From: Hymenobacter sp. DG25A
Lineage (GTDB): Bacteria > Bacteroidota > Bacteroidia > Cytophagales > Hymenobacteraceae
NCBI RefSeq assembly: GCF_001280305.1
Contig: NZ_CP012623.1
Location: forward strand, 1,240,001 to 1,304,000
Reading direction: 5' to 3'
DNA length: 64,000 bases
The notes below the pieces were generated by a model that was not told where the DNA came from, did no database searches, and saw only the letters and a program-made list of their open reading frames with translations. Positions 51,726-60,418 of this stretch are shown piece by piece (position 1 is the first letter of the stretch; each line of letters starts with the position of its first letter). A program made the position numbers and the translations under genes.

Positions 51726-52226
51726 TTATACTTCCTGATAAGCCGTAACCAGGCTGGATGAAGCAGAAACGGGCGTTTGCGCAAGCTCCGGAATCTGAAT
51801 GGAGGCCACCAACTCATCTTCCAGCAGTTGGACCCAGGTACGCAGATAAAGAACTACATCGTCGCGCTGGTTATGGCGCAGGGCGTTGCGCCGCTCCAGG
51901 GGTAGTGCAGAGGTGATACGAGGGTCCGAAAGCCGCTCCAGATGAGTTAGATCCTGGCGGGAAAAGCCCAGAGCCAGCATTTCATCAATAGTTTGGTCAA
52001 TGGGGAGGCCACTGGTAGGACAATAGTCCGTAATCTGCTGCTCCCAGTCGCCGTGGCGCTGCATTGCGCGGGCATGGATTTCGCCTTTAGTAAGGCGCGT
52101 AATGGTTTGGGCCAGGTGCCCACAGTTGCAGCTGCCCATATGCCCCCACTGATAGGGTGCCTGGGATTGCAGGCGCTGGGCGGTGTTTCGCAGCGCCTCA
52201 ATAACCGGAAGAGTGCTTTGTGCCAT
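51726..52226 (-). CDS. Hypothetical Bacteroidota protein (166 residues)
   Basis: Family not recognised. Soluble protein from ATG at 52224-52226 (MAQSTLPVIEALRNTAQRL). It is mostly helical, with MGSCNCGHLAQTITRLTKGEI containing Cys-x-Cys-x2-His, a possible metal site, and a second Cys/Pro pair in TDYCPTSGLPID. The C-terminus LLEDELVASIQIPELAQ is Leu/Glu-rich. A longer frame of 37 residues upstream runs through the palindrome region and is rejected. A box TACATTTT on the minus strand about 55 bases upstream may be the promoter. Confidence 0.65.
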   Translation of the reverse strand: MAQSTLPVIEALRNTAQRLQSQAPYQWGHMGSCNCGHLAQTITRLTKGEIHARAMQRHGDWEQQITDYCPTSGLPIDQTIDEMLALGFSRQDLTHLERLSDPRITSALPLERRNALRHNQRDDVVLYLRTWVQLLEDELVASIQIPELAQTPVSASSSLVTAYQEV

Positions 52227-52326
52227 AAGCTGAAGAACTGATGCAGAGTGCGAGGGGACTTCTATGGTGGTAAAATGTAGGAGACAGCAAAATTGTTTCA
52301 GACTAACCAGAAAGAATGCCACCCAC

Positions 52327-52374
52327 CTGATATGCAAAGAGCACAGCCAGCTGGCTGTGCTCTTTGCATATCAG
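52327..52374. repeat. 48-bp perfect palindrome
   Basis: 52327-52350 and 52351-52374 are perfect reverse complements with no spacer (centre GCCAGCTGGC). It lies between the RhlE-type helicase stop (52392) and the upstream region of the hypothetical gene. It could act as a terminator hairpin for the helicase transcript. Confidence 0.75.
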
Positions 52375-52391
52375 TTTCCTATAAGAAAATG

Positions 52392-53825
52392 TTAGCGGGT
52401 ACCGGCACCGCCGGAGCGGCTGCCTCCGCGGAAGGAGCGCCGGGGGCCACCAGCTCCGCCGCTTCCAGCACCACTACCAGCACGGCTGCCGGAACCACCG
52501 CTGCTGCTACCAGCCGAGTGCCCGGAAGGCCGTGAAGGGCGGGAAGAAGCATTAGAATCGGAATGTGAGCGGGAGGGACGTTCCTCCCGGGGCCCACGAC
52601 CAGGGCGCGCCGGGCGACCAGCCGGGCCTTTCGGCTTTTTGATGGGGGCACCACCATGCAGTAGCACAGGGGCAACGGAGTTGCTGCTGTAGGGGTGCTT
52701 ATCCACCACATCAATCTGCCGACGAATCAGCAGTTGAATATCCTGCAGATAAGCCCGCTCCTCATCTTCCACGAAGGAAAGCGCAATACCATTCGCCCCA
52801 GCCCGGCCGGTGCGGCCAATGCGGTGCACGTAGGTTTCGGGCTCGTTCGGTATTTCGTAGTTGATAACGTGGGTCAACTCATCCACATCAATGCCGCGGG
52901 CCGCAATGTCGGTAGCTACCAGCACGCGGGTAGAACCGGCTTTGAAGTTGGACAAAGCGCGCTGCCGATGGTTTTGCGACTTGTTACCGTGAATAGCTTC
53001 GGCGGGGATGCTGGCTTTGGCCAGGGTTTTCACCACCCGGTCGGCGCCGTGCTTAGTGCGCGTGAAGACCAGTACCCGGCGAATGGTTTTATCGCCCAGT
53101 AAATGCTCCAGCAAGGCCGGCTTATCATTCTTTTCTACCAGGTATACTGCCTGCGTAACCGTATCAGCAGTGCTGGAAACGGGTGTAACCGCCACTTTCA
53201 CGGGGTTAGGGCGCAGAATGCTGTCGGCCAGCTGCTGAATCTGACTAGGCATGGTAGCCGAGAAAAACAGCGTTTGGCGGCTGGTAGGCAGCTTAGGCAG
53301 AATGCGCTTGATATCATGGATAAAGCCCATGTCCAGCATGCGGTCAGCTTCATCCAGCACAAATACTTCAATATGACGCAAATCAACGAAGCCCTGGCCC
53401 ATCAGGTCGAGCAAACGACCGGGGGTGGCAATCAGGACTTCCACGCCGCGTTTCAGGGCATTGGTTTGGGGCAGTTGGCCCACGCCGCCAAAAATAACGG
53501 TGTGGCGCATTTTCAGGTGGCGGCCGTACGCCGCAAAGCTTTCACCAATCTGAATGGCCAGCTCGCGGGTGGGCGTAAGCACCAGGCAACGAATACGGGA
53601 CTGGGAATGACGCTCTACCTGAGCCGTCTGGTGCAGCACCTGCAGGATAGGAACGGTAAAGGCGGCGGTTTTGCCGGTGCCGGTTTGAGCCACGCCCAGT
53701 AGGTCGCGGCCATCCAGCACGTGCGGTATAGCTTGCTGCTGAATAGGGGTAGGAGTAGTATACCCTTCTTCTTGCAAAGCGCGCAGAATAGGGTCAATCA
53801 GATTCAATTCGTCGAAAGACATCAA
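52392..53825 (-). CDS. DEAD-box RNA helicase, RhlE type
   Basis: 477 residues. Core motifs: [18 protein letters not shown] (Walker A), [59 protein letters not shown] and [10 protein letters not shown]. No DbpA RNA-binding domain follows; the last 90 residues are Ser/Gly/Arg/Pro-rich, basic and disordered. This is the layout of RhlE helicases, which act in ribosome assembly and RNA turnover. Two adjacent ATG codons open the frame. Third DEAD-box gene in the window; the 48-bp palindrome lies 18 bases past its stop. Confidence 0.9.
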   Translation of the reverse strand: MMSFDELNLIDPILRALQEEGYTTPTPIQQQAIPHVLDGRDLLGVAQTGTGKTAAFTVPILQVLHQTAQVERHSQSRIRCLVLTPTRELAIQIGESFAAYGRHLKMRHTVIFGGVGQLPQTNALKRGVEVLIATPGRLLDLMGQGFVDLRHIEVFVLDEADRMLDMGFIHDIKRILPKLPTSRQTLFFSATMPSQIQQLADSILRPNPVKVAVTPVSSTADTVTQAVYLVEKNDKPALLEHLLGDKTIRRVLVFTRTKHGADRVVKTLAKASIPAEAIHGNKSQNHRQRALSNFKAGSTRVLVATDIAARGIDVDELTHVINYEIPNEPETYVHRIGRTGRAGANGIALSFVEDEERAYLQDIQLLIRRQIDVVDKHPYSSNSVAPVLLHGGAPIKKPKGPAGRPARPGRGPREERPSRSHSDSNASSRPSRPSGHSAGSSSGGSGSRAGSGAGSGGAGGPRRSFRGGSRSGGAGTR

Positions 53826-54015
53826 CAGGAAATAAAGGAAGGAAATGGGTTGCGGCCCTCTGCAGGCAGAGCAGCAGCAGGTAATATCCGCAAAGGTCGG
53901 GTTTTTAACCCAGCTATAGCTACTTACAGCTATATTCAGGCCAACCTCACGGTAGCAGGCCTAGTATAGTGGGACACGGCAACGCCTTATTTGGTTCAAC
54001 CCCTTCCTTCCCGCT

Positions 54016-54549
54016 ATGCACATTACGCACCGCCAGCTCCTGCACAATGGTCATTATAAGCTAAGTCAGCTGATAGTTCAGGATGGTGTCAAAGAGTTGC
54101 GGCGGGAGCGGTTTGAGCCCGGCCAGGCAGTAGCAGCGCTGGTTTTTGACACCCATCGGCAGGAATATATTCTGGTGCGCCAATACCGGGTAGGGGCTGA
54201 AGATGAGGTGCTGGAAATTCCGGCCGGCGTGCTGGACCATGAGGGAGAAGCTCCGGACGAAGCCATGCGCCGCGAGATTATGGAAGAAATTGGCTACGAA
54301 GTAGATAAGCTGAATCTGATAGCTGGTTTTTACCCTTCGCCCGGAAATAGCGCCGAGTTTATCCATTTGTACTACGCCGAAGTAAGCCGCCAAACCGCTG
54401 CTGGTGGCGGGGCCGCTGCCGAAAACGAGAAAATAGAAATCATACGCCTGCCCTTGGACAAGCTGCTGCAGCAACCTATCCAGGACGGTAAAACCTGGAT
54501 GGCTATTCAATGGGCCCAGCTTCATTCCGGCAATAGCCAACAGGTCTAG
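54016..54549 (+). CDS. Nudix hydrolase (ADP-ribose pyrophosphatase-like)
   Basis: 177 residues. The Nudix box is complete: GVLDHEGEAPDEAMRREIMEEIGYE with the G-x5-E-x7-REUXEE pattern. The preceding PAGVLDH and following SPGNSAEFIHLYYAEV match the ADP-ribose pyrophosphatase subfamily. It would hydrolyse ADP-sugars with magnesium in the cytoplasm. The C-terminal segment beyond LLQQPIQDGKTWMAIQW ends the fold. ATG start; terminator at 54572-54611. Confidence 0.92.
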   Translation: MHITHRQLLHNGHYKLSQLIVQDGVKELRRERFEPGQAVAALVFDTHRQEYILVRQYRVGAEDEVLEIPAGVLDHEGEAPDEAMRREIMEEIGYEVDKLNLIAGFYPSPGNSAEFIHLYYAEVSRQTAAGGGAAAENEKIEIIRLPLDKLLQQPIQDGKTWMAIQWAQLHSGNSQQV

Positions 54550-54571
54550 GAGTTTATACAGATGGTTAAAC

Positions 54572-54611
54572 AAGAAGTGCCCGCTCTTAAGGTAGAGCGG
54601 GCACTTCTTTA
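54572..54611. terminator. Bidirectional intrinsic terminator
   Basis: 16-bp perfect arms (54572-54587, 54594-54609; core AAGTGCCCGCTCT) ending in TTT. It separates the convergent Nudix and secreted-protein genes. Confidence 0.8.
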
Positions 54612-54639
54612 TGCAGTGAAATAAGGTAAGGCAGAGCTT

Positions 54640-55191
54640 TTACTGCGTATTGACCACGTATTCAAAGTCTTCTTTCAGCTTGGCATCGTTTATAAACACC
54701 TTAACTGACTGAGGGGAATCGGTTTTTACAAATGGAATAACGCGTTGGCTTTTATACAAGTCACGGTTCCAGAAGCGCCCTTCCCCTGCGGGCAGCGAAG
54801 GAATGTTCAGCAGCTCCTTACCGTCTTTGTCCTTCGCTATTACGCTCAGATAGGCGGGGTCGGCGTTCTGAGAACCCCGGCGGTACATGGTAATAGACAG
54901 CTGGCCCCCGGCCGGAATGCTGTTCAGCTTACGCTGGTAAGTGCTGTCTGCCCAGCTGTTCATCTTCTTCAGCTCGTTTACCTCCGTCAGCAATTCGGAG
55001 TAGGGGCGGTAAACCAGCCGCGTAACGCTGGCCGATACTTCCGCATCTTCGTCGGTGTTCTTGGTTACGTTCAAAACGTAGGGGCATTCCGAGTCCTTCT
55101 TCGGAACCATATACCGCTTGCGCTCTGATTTTACCTGCGCCGAAGCGGCCAAGGTGCTAAAGAGGAAGAGAGCGAGAAAAAGTTGTCTCAT
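54640..55191 (-). CDS. Secreted hypothetical protein (183 residues)
   Basis: Signal peptide MRQLFLALFLFSTLAASAQ with a typical signal peptidase I site. The mature part is a mix of strands and a central helix (SELLTEVNELKKMNSWADSTYQRKL) ending in IPFVKTDSPQSVKVFINDAKLK, an extended C-terminal region. No catalytic motif; family not recognised. It is likely a periplasmic or surface protein. It has its own AT-rich upstream region and converges with the Nudix gene. Confidence 0.75.
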   Translation of the reverse strand: MRQLFLALFLFSTLAASAQVKSERKRYMVPKKDSECPYVLNVTKNTDEDAEVSASVTRLVYRPYSELLTEVNELKKMNSWADSTYQRKLNSIPAGGQLSITMYRRGSQNADPAYLSVIAKDKDGKELLNIPSLPAGEGRFWNRDLYKSQRVIPFVKTDSPQSVKVFINDAKLKEDFEYVVNTQ

Positions 55192-55432
55192 GTGGCAGAT
55201 TTAAGTAAAATCTTATGCAGTTATTCCAAGGGGATAACAAAGTTACTGAGAAAATTCAGGGTAAAGATAATTTTTGATGCTTTTCCCAGAATCGAAACTG
55301 ATGAAAATGCTTCTTGGCTTAATTCAAAAATAAGATTCCGACGGGCTAAATGGAAAGAATGGTACTCCCTGACCCTTGCTGGCATCAACCGACAATAAGC
55401 GCACCGTAGACTTAGGCGCCATCTTTCTTTGG

Positions 55433-55440
55433 TACCTTTG
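55433..55440 (+). promoter_or_regulatory. -7 box (TACCTTTG) of the GT4 glycosyltransferase
   Basis: Perfect TAnnTTTG 45 bases before the ATG at 55486. It predicts a leader of about 40 bases and rejects the longer frame beginning at 55429, before the box. Confidence 0.6.
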
Positions 55441-55485
55441 TGTGGCGACTTATGGGCATGTAGCCCTCGTCAGCTAATATCTCGA

Positions 55486-56550
55486 ATGAATATACTTTTC
55501 CTGACTCCCTACCCACACGGGAAAGCACCATCCCAGCGGTTTCGGTTTGAACAATATTTACCCTTGCTCACGGCAGCCGGGCACACGTATTCGCTGGCTT
55601 CCTTTGTCTCGGAGAAAACCTGGGGTATTCTCTATAAGCCGGGGCATACGCTGGCCAAGGCCATGGGTATTCTGGGAGGCTTTGCTTCCCGCTTTGGTCA
55701 ACTCTTCTCTTTGTCCGGCTACGATTACGTCTTTATTCACCGGGAGGCATCACCTATTGGTCCGCCGGTTTTTGAATGGCTGATTGCCAACGTTTTCCGG
55801 AAGAAGATTATCTATGACTTTGATGACGCCATCTGGATTCCAAATACCTCGGAGGCCAATAAGATAGTGGCCGGCATCAAATGGCATGATAAAGTAGGCA
55901 GTATCAGCCGTTGGGCCTACAAAGTAAGCTGCGGCAATGCCTATCTGCGCAATTTCGCGGCCCGGTACAACCCGCAGGCCTACATCAATCCTACTACCAT
56001 TGATACCCTGCACCTGCACAACGAGGTAAAAGACCAGCAGACGGAACAAATGGTAATAGGGTGGACGGGCACGCACTCCACTATGAAATACCTGGAACAA
56101 ATAATGCCGGTGCTGGCCCGGCTGGAGCAGGAGTATGCGTTTGAGTTTCGGGTTATTTCCAACCAGGAACCTGCCTTGCCGCTCAAGTCACTGCGCTTTG
56201 TGCCCTGGCGGAAAGACACGGAAATAAAGGATTTATTGAGCTTTAACATTGGCCTGATGCCTTTGGAAGACGACCCCTGGGCCAAAGGAAAATGCGCTTT
56301 TAAAGCGCTGCAGTACATGGCCCTGGGCGTACCCGCTCTGGTGTCGCCGGTAGGCATGAACACGGAAGTGGTGACGGATGGCGTAAACGGCTATATCTGC
56401 TCCACGCCCGAGCAGTGGTACCAGGCCCTCGAAAAGCTGATTAAGGATGCGCCTTTGCGCACGCGCTTTGGCGAGGCGGCCCGTACTACCATTGAAAACC
56501 GCTACTCTGTCAAATCAAACGAAGCCAATTTCCTGGCCTTATTCAGTTAA
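55486..56550 (+). CDS. Glycosyltransferase family 4-like protein
   Basis: 354-residue GT-B enzyme. MNILFLTPYPHGKAPSQRFRFEQ opens the N-terminal domain (acceptor side). The C-terminal domain shows VIGWTGTHSTMKYLEQI, FVPWRKDTEIKDLLSFNIGLMPLEDDPWAKGKCAFKALQYMALGVP, where Glu-Asp and the Lys-x-Ala loop match the donor-binding region of GT4 sugar transferases, and ending TDGVNGYICSTPEQW. It is cytoplasmic and would build a cell-surface glycan. No other glycan gene neighbours it, so the acceptor is unknown. Start chosen by the promoter box. Confidence 0.88.
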   Translation: MNILFLTPYPHGKAPSQRFRFEQYLPLLTAAGHTYSLASFVSEKTWGILYKPGHTLAKAMGILGGFASRFGQLFSLSGYDYVFIHREASPIGPPVFEWLIANVFRKKIIYDFDDAIWIPNTSEANKIVAGIKWHDKVGSISRWAYKVSCGNAYLRNFAARYNPQAYINPTTIDTLHLHNEVKDQQTEQMVIGWTGTHSTMKYLEQIMPVLARLEQEYAFEFRVISNQEPALPLKSLRFVPWRKDTEIKDLLSFNIGLMPLEDDPWAKGKCAFKALQYMALGVPALVSPVGMNTEVVTDGVNGYICSTPEQWYQALEKLIKDAPLRTRFGEAARTTIENRYSVKSNEANFLALFS

Positions 56551-56579
56551 GGCTACTAACAGGAAAGGGTTATTAAATG

Positions 56580-56620
56580 AAAAGGGATGCCTGCACCATG
56601 GTGCAGGCATCCCTTTTTTA
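56580..56620 (+). terminator. Intrinsic terminator after the glycosyltransferase
   Basis: 18-bp stem AAAAGGGATGCCTGCACC with complement, followed by T6. Confidence 0.85.
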
Positions 56621-56659
56621 GTAGATAGATAAGCCAAAAGCTTAACCCTTGGAAAAGCA

Positions 56660-56691
56660 AAAGGCCCCTCAGATTGCTCTGAGGGGCCTTT
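56660..56691 (-). terminator. Terminator of tRNA-Asp
   Basis: 13-bp stem AAAGGCCCCTCAG/CTGAGGGGCCTTT on the minus strand, followed by TGCTTTTCC; begins two bases after the tRNA 3' end. Same core as the helicase terminator at 29237. Confidence 0.75.
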
Positions 56692-56692
56692 G

Positions 56693-56766
56693 CGGTCCGG
56701 ACGGGACTCGAACCCGCGACCTCCGCCGTGACAGGGCGGCATTCTAACCGACTGAACTACCGAACC
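56693..56766 (-). tRNA. tRNA-Asp (GTC)
   Basis: 74-base cloverleaf on the minus strand. The acceptor stem GGTTCGG pairs with CCGGACC (one G-T pair), the D-arm is GTTCAGTCGGTTAGAATGC, and the anticodon loop CTGTCAC has GTC. The T-arm is GCGGGTTCGAGTCCCGT. The discriminator is G and CCA is not encoded. A terminator follows two bases later. Confidence 0.95.
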
Positions 56767-56972
56767 GTTTTACTTACCGGAAGACCGTGTGTTTTCCGTT
56801 ATTGTGATGCAAATGTAGAGGGCCTTTCCCGACTACACAACTCCGGAGCTAAAAAAACCGCAAAATAAATGCCGGGAAGCACTCTAATGGCTGTTTATCA
56901 GGCACAAAAATTTTAGCCGTGGCCCGCGCAATTCCCTGCAAATGGGGCGCGGCTCTTCTCCGTTGCTTCACT

Positions 56973-56980
56973 TACCTTTG
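56973..56980 (+). promoter_or_regulatory. -7 box (TACCTTTG) of accA
   Basis: Perfect TAnnTTTG ending 51 bases before the accA ATG at 57032. It predicts a leader of about 45 bases. Confidence 0.6.
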
Positions 56981-57031
56981 CTTCCCTTCTTAAAAAGACT
57001 ACCCAACCCAGACGTTTCCCTTCTTCGGCCA

Positions 57032-57979
57032 ATGCTCCTCGATTTCGAACAACCCATCGCCGCCCTCGAAGGCAAGCTCCGCGAAATGCAACAACTGGCG
57101 CACGACAGCCAGGTAGATGTATCCGAAGCGGTAGCCGCTCTCGAAGCCAAAATAAAAGCCCTCAAAAAGGAGACCTACGCTAACCTCACCCGCTGGCAGC
57201 GCGTGCAGCTCTCCCGCCACCCCGACCGCCCCTACACGCTCGATTACATTGAAGGCATGACGTCCAACTTTGTGGAGCTGCACGGCGACCGGACCGTAGG
57301 CGACGACAAAGCCATGGTGGGCGGCTTTGCTGAGCTGGGTGGCCGTACCGTAATGGTGATTGGGCAGCAGAAAGGACGCAACACCAAGCAGCGCCAGTTC
57401 CGCAACTTTGGCATGCCCAACCCCGAGGGCTACCGCAAGGCCCTGCGCCTGATGAAGCTGGCCGAGAAATTCAATAAGCCCATTATCACCCTGATTGATA
57501 CGCCCGGCGCATTTCCCGGCCTGGAAGCCGAGGAGCGGGGGCAGGGCGAAGCCATTGCTCGCAACCTGAAGGAGATGTTTCTGCTGAAGGTGCCCGTTAT
57601 CTGCATCATCATTGGGGAAGGCGCTTCCGGTGGGGCCCTGGGTATTGCAATCGGCGACCGGGTTCTGATGCTGGAAAATACCTGGTACTCGGTGATTTCG
57701 CCGGAGTCCTGCTCCAGCATTCTGTGGCGCTCCTGGAATTACAAGGAACAGGCGGCGGAAGCCCTGAAGCTGACGGCTACCGATATGCTGCAGGCCAAAC
57801 TGGTAGACGGCATCGTGAAAGAACCCCTCGGCGGCGCCCACACCGACGCTAAACGAATGGTGGATACCTTAAAAAAGACCCTTCTTAAAACCCTGGACGA
57901 ACTGGAAGCGCTACCCTATGATGAACGCATCAGCCAGCGCATCGACAAGTTCTCCGCCATGGGCGTAGTAGTGGAGTAA
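57032..57979 (+). CDS. accA: Acetyl-CoA carboxylase carboxyltransferase subunit alpha
   Basis: 315-residue subunit of acetyl-CoA carboxylase, which with AccD transfers CO2 from biotin to acetyl-CoA to make malonyl-CoA for fatty acid synthesis. Family blocks: [20 protein letters not shown] at the N-terminus, [89 protein letters not shown] and [14 protein letters not shown]. The zinc ribbon is in AccD, not here. ATG 57032 is used; a 30-codon longer frame runs through the promoter box. Confidence 0.97.
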   Translation: MLLDFEQPIAALEGKLREMQQLAHDSQVDVSEAVAALEAKIKALKKETYANLTRWQRVQLSRHPDRPYTLDYIEGMTSNFVELHGDRTVGDDKAMVGGFAELGGRTVMVIGQQKGRNTKQRQFRNFGMPNPEGYRKALRLMKLAEKFNKPIITLIDTPGAFPGLEAEERGQGEAIARNLKEMFLLKVPVICIIIGEGASGGALGIAIGDRVLMLENTWYSVISPESCSSILWRSWNYKEQAAEALKLTATDMLQAKLVDGIVKEPLGGAHTDAKRMVDTLKKTLLKTLDELEALPYDERISQRIDKFSAMGVVVE

Positions 57980-57988
57980 GTATCATTG

Positions 57989-58031
57989 GAGGGGAGACGC
58001 TGGCGGAAAAGCCGCGTCTCCCCTCGTTTTT
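57989..58031 (+). terminator. Intrinsic terminator after accA
   Basis: 12-bp perfect stem GAGGGGAGACGC with complement around 13 bases, then GTTTTTC. The next gene begins 11 bases later. Confidence 0.8.
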
Positions 58032-58041
58032 CACCTGTAGC

Positions 58042-58890
58042 ATGACAATTCATCCGCTCGATACCGGCCTGTTTAAGCTAGATGGTGGCGCCATGTTTGG
58101 CGTGGTTCCCAAATCCATGTGGCAGAAGCTGAACCCGCCCGATGCCAACAACATGTGCACCTGGGCCATGCGCTGCCTGCTGGTAGAGGATGGCGACCGG
58201 CTGGTGCTGGTGGATAATGGCATTGGCGACAAGCAGGATGAGAAGTTCCGCGGGCATTTTTACCTGCACGGCGAGGGCTCCCTGGAAAAATCACTCCGTC
58301 AGCTGGGCTACACTTCCTCCGATATAACGGATGTGTTTCTGACGCACCTGCACTTCGACCATTGTGGCGGCTCCGTAATCCGCACGGCGGAGAATAAGCT
58401 GGAAGTAGCCTTTCGCAACGCTACGTATTGGTCGAATGAGGCGCATTGGGAGTGGGCCGTGCACCCCAATGCCCGCGAGAAGGCCAGCTTCCTGACGGAA
58501 AACATTCTGCCCATTCAGGAAAGTGGCCAGCTGAAGTTTATCCAGCCCCGATCCGGGGTGCCGGAGCCGCTGTCCGTATTCCGGGAAATCATTTTTGCCG
58601 ATGGGCATACGGAAAAGATGATGGTGCCTTTGCTGAAGTACAAAGGCCGCACCGTAGCGTTCATGGCCGATTTGCTGCCCAGCGCCGGCCACATCCCCTT
58701 GCCGTATGTCATGGCCTATGATGTGCGCCCGTTACTAACGCTGGATGAAAAAGAGCGGGTGCTACGCCGGGCTGCCGATGAGAATTGGGTGCTGGTATTG
58801 GAGCACGATGCTACGGTGGAATGCTGCACCGTACAGCACACCGATAAGGGAATACGCCTGGCGGAAACCTTCCGCTTCGCTGATTTATAA
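58042..58890 (+). CDS. Metallo-beta-lactamase-fold hydrolase
   Basis: 282-residue MBL-fold protein. The dinuclear zinc motif FLTHLHFDHCGG (His-x-His-x-Asp-His) is followed by His in FADGHTEKMMVPLL and a late EHDATVECC, and the fold opens with MRCLLVEDGDRLVLVDNGIGDKQ. It resembles the AHL-lactonase/MBL hydrolase group; substrate unknown. It begins 11 bases after the accA terminator and lies 21 bases before the patatin gene, so the two are probably co-transcribed. Confidence 0.9.
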   Translation: MTIHPLDTGLFKLDGGAMFGVVPKSMWQKLNPPDANNMCTWAMRCLLVEDGDRLVLVDNGIGDKQDEKFRGHFYLHGEGSLEKSLRQLGYTSSDITDVFLTHLHFDHCGGSVIRTAENKLEVAFRNATYWSNEAHWEWAVHPNAREKASFLTENILPIQESGQLKFIQPRSGVPEPLSVFREIIFADGHTEKMMVPLLKYKGRTVAFMADLLPSAGHIPLPYVMAYDVRPLLTLDEKERVLRRAADENWVLVLEHDATVECCTVQHTDKGIRLAETFRFADL

Positions 58891-58911
58891 ACCGCCTTTA
58901 GAACCCAGGAA

Positions 58912-59682
58912 ATGCCACAGCACATAGCCATAGCATTATCCGGGGGCGGGGCGCGCGGCATTGCGCATTTAGGCGTGCTGGCCGCGCTGGATGAGCTGAA
59001 AATACCCATTGGTAGGCTGGCGGGCGTGAGCTCCGGGGCCATTGCGGCCGCCTTCTACGCGGCGGGCTACCCGCCCGCGGATATTTTGCGCATGCTCACC
59101 AGCACCAACGTGGCCCGCCTGATGCGGCCCGCGTTCAGCAGCTTCGGGTTGCTGCACATGGATGCCGTGGAGCAGCTTTTTGTGCGCTATTTAGGCCCGG
59201 GCTGCACTTTTGCCGACCTCCATTGCCCCCTCACCCTGGTGGCTACTGATTTACGCGAAGGTATTTCCATCTTTTATGATCAGGGGCTCTTAATCCCGCC
59301 GTTGCTGGCTTCCTCGGCGGTGCCTATTGTATACCGCCCAGTGGAGTTTGAGGGGCGCCAGCTGGTTGATGGTGGTTTGTTGAATAACCTGCCGGTGGAA
59401 CCCTTGCTGGGGCATGGTGCCCCGGTGGTGGGCGTGCATTGCAACCCCGTAAACCACACCGCCCGCATTACCACGTTCCGCCGCCTGGTAGAGCGTACGC
59501 TCCATCTGGCTATCAATGCCAATACGGCCGCCAGTCAGCAGCTCTGCCAGCTGTTGATTGAGCCCCCGGAGCTGCATCATTACCGGCCGCTCAGCTACCG
59601 CCTGGCGCCCGAGTTATATTCTATTGGGTATCGGTACACGCTGCAGCTGGAAAAGGAGCTTCGGGCATTGCTGGAGGAATAA
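58912..59682 (+). CDS. Patatin-like phospholipase
   Basis: 256 residues. IALSGGGARGIAHLGVLAAL supplies the oxyanion loop, LAGVSSGAIAAAFYAAGY the nucleophile elbow (Gly-x-Ser-x-Gly as GVSSG), and LVDGGLLNNLPVEPLL the Asp of the catalytic dyad (Asp-Gly-Gly). It hydrolyses acyl groups from lipids at the inner membrane or in the cytoplasm; no signal peptide. It lies 21 bases after the MBL-fold gene. An acyltransferase gene follows about 85 bases later, suggesting phospholipid remodelling. Confidence 0.93.
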   Translation: MPQHIAIALSGGGARGIAHLGVLAALDELKIPIGRLAGVSSGAIAAAFYAAGYPPADILRMLTSTNVARLMRPAFSSFGLLHMDAVEQLFVRYLGPGCTFADLHCPLTLVATDLREGISIFYDQGLLIPPLLASSAVPIVYRPVEFEGRQLVDGGLLNNLPVEPLLGHGAPVVGVHCNPVNHTARITTFRRLVERTLHLAINANTAASQQLCQLLIEPPELHHYRPLSYRLAPELYSIGYRYTLQLEKELRALLEE

Positions 59683-59767
59683 GCCGCTGATGGGCCAGCC
59701 GGGAAATGGGGAGCCCATAAAAATCCTCTATTTTTACCCTTAACTCTCTCTGTGTCCTTCCACCCCC

Positions 59768-60343
59768 ATGCCCAAACCCGCCAACACGCCCACCTTTTGG
59801 TATCTGTTTTCTAAATTCTGGTTCTGGCTTAATGGTTGGAAGCTGGCGTCGGTGGTGCCCCCGGATATCCGCAAGGCCATTATGATAGCGGCCCCGCATA
59901 CCAGCAACTGGGACCTGCTGTATGCCCGCGCGGCGTTTTTCCTGATGGGGGTGCCCGTCCGCTTCACGGTAAAAAAAGAATGGGTTGATAACCCGATAGT
60001 TGGCGGGCTGATGAAGTCCCTGGGTGCCCTGGCCGTAGACCGCAGCCGCAACAACAGCCTCGTAGATGGCATGATTCAGCTGTTTAATGAGCGGGAAGAA
60101 CTCGTAATTCTGATTACGCCGGAAGGCACGCGCAGCTACCAGCCCAAGTGGCGCAAAGGTTTCTACTTTGTCTCTCAGGGGGCTCATGTGCCCATTTTGT
60201 TGGGCTTTCTGGATTATAAGAACAAAGAAGCCGGCGTAGGCCCGGCCGTGTATCCAACCGGCGACTATGAGGCGGATCTGGAGAAAATAAAGGCCTTCTA
60301 CCGCACCAAAACCGGCCGGTTCCCGGAGCTGGGGGTACGCTAG
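59768..60343 (+). CDS. Lysophosphatidic acid acyltransferase (PlsC-like)
   Basis: 191-residue membrane-associated acyltransferase. MIAAPHTSNWDLLYARAAF has the His-x4-Asp catalytic motif and ILITPEGTRSYQPKWRKGFYF the second (EGTR) motif. Together with FTVKKEWVDNPIVGGLMKSLGALAVDRS this matches the 1-acylglycerol-3-phosphate acyltransferase family. It would add an acyl chain to lysophospholipid or similar acceptor. The preceding patatin gene makes lyso-products. ATG start with short AT-rich upstream. Confidence 0.9.
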   Translation: MPKPANTPTFWYLFSKFWFWLNGWKLASVVPPDIRKAIMIAAPHTSNWDLLYARAAFFLMGVPVRFTVKKEWVDNPIVGGLMKSLGALAVDRSRNNSLVDGMIQLFNEREELVILITPEGTRSYQPKWRKGFYFVSQGAHVPILLGFLDYKNKEAGVGPAVYPTGDYEADLEKIKAFYRTKTGRFPELGVR

Positions 60344-60387
60344 CGCAACACCGCAAGAATCGGGTTGATATGGGCAGGAGCAGGGCG

Positions 60388-60395
60388 TAGTTTTG
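60388..60395 (+). promoter_or_regulatory. -7 box (TAGTTTTG) of the AraC-MGMT gene
   Basis: Perfect TAnnTTTG, 23 bases before the ATG at 60419; rejects the longer frame that begins at 60365. Confidence 0.6.
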
Positions 60396-60418
60396 ATTAT
60401 CACGTAGCATTACAGCGT

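Noticed and set aside
52293..52535. Ala/Thr/Ser-rich ORF on the plus strand
   Set aside because: Antisense to the Arg/Gly/Ser tail of the RhlE-type helicase and runs through the 48-bp palindrome.
55183..55398. 71-residue ORF upstream of the GT4 gene
   Set aside because: TTG start, overlaps the start of the secreted protein gene on the other strand, and no recognisable pattern; likely intergenic.
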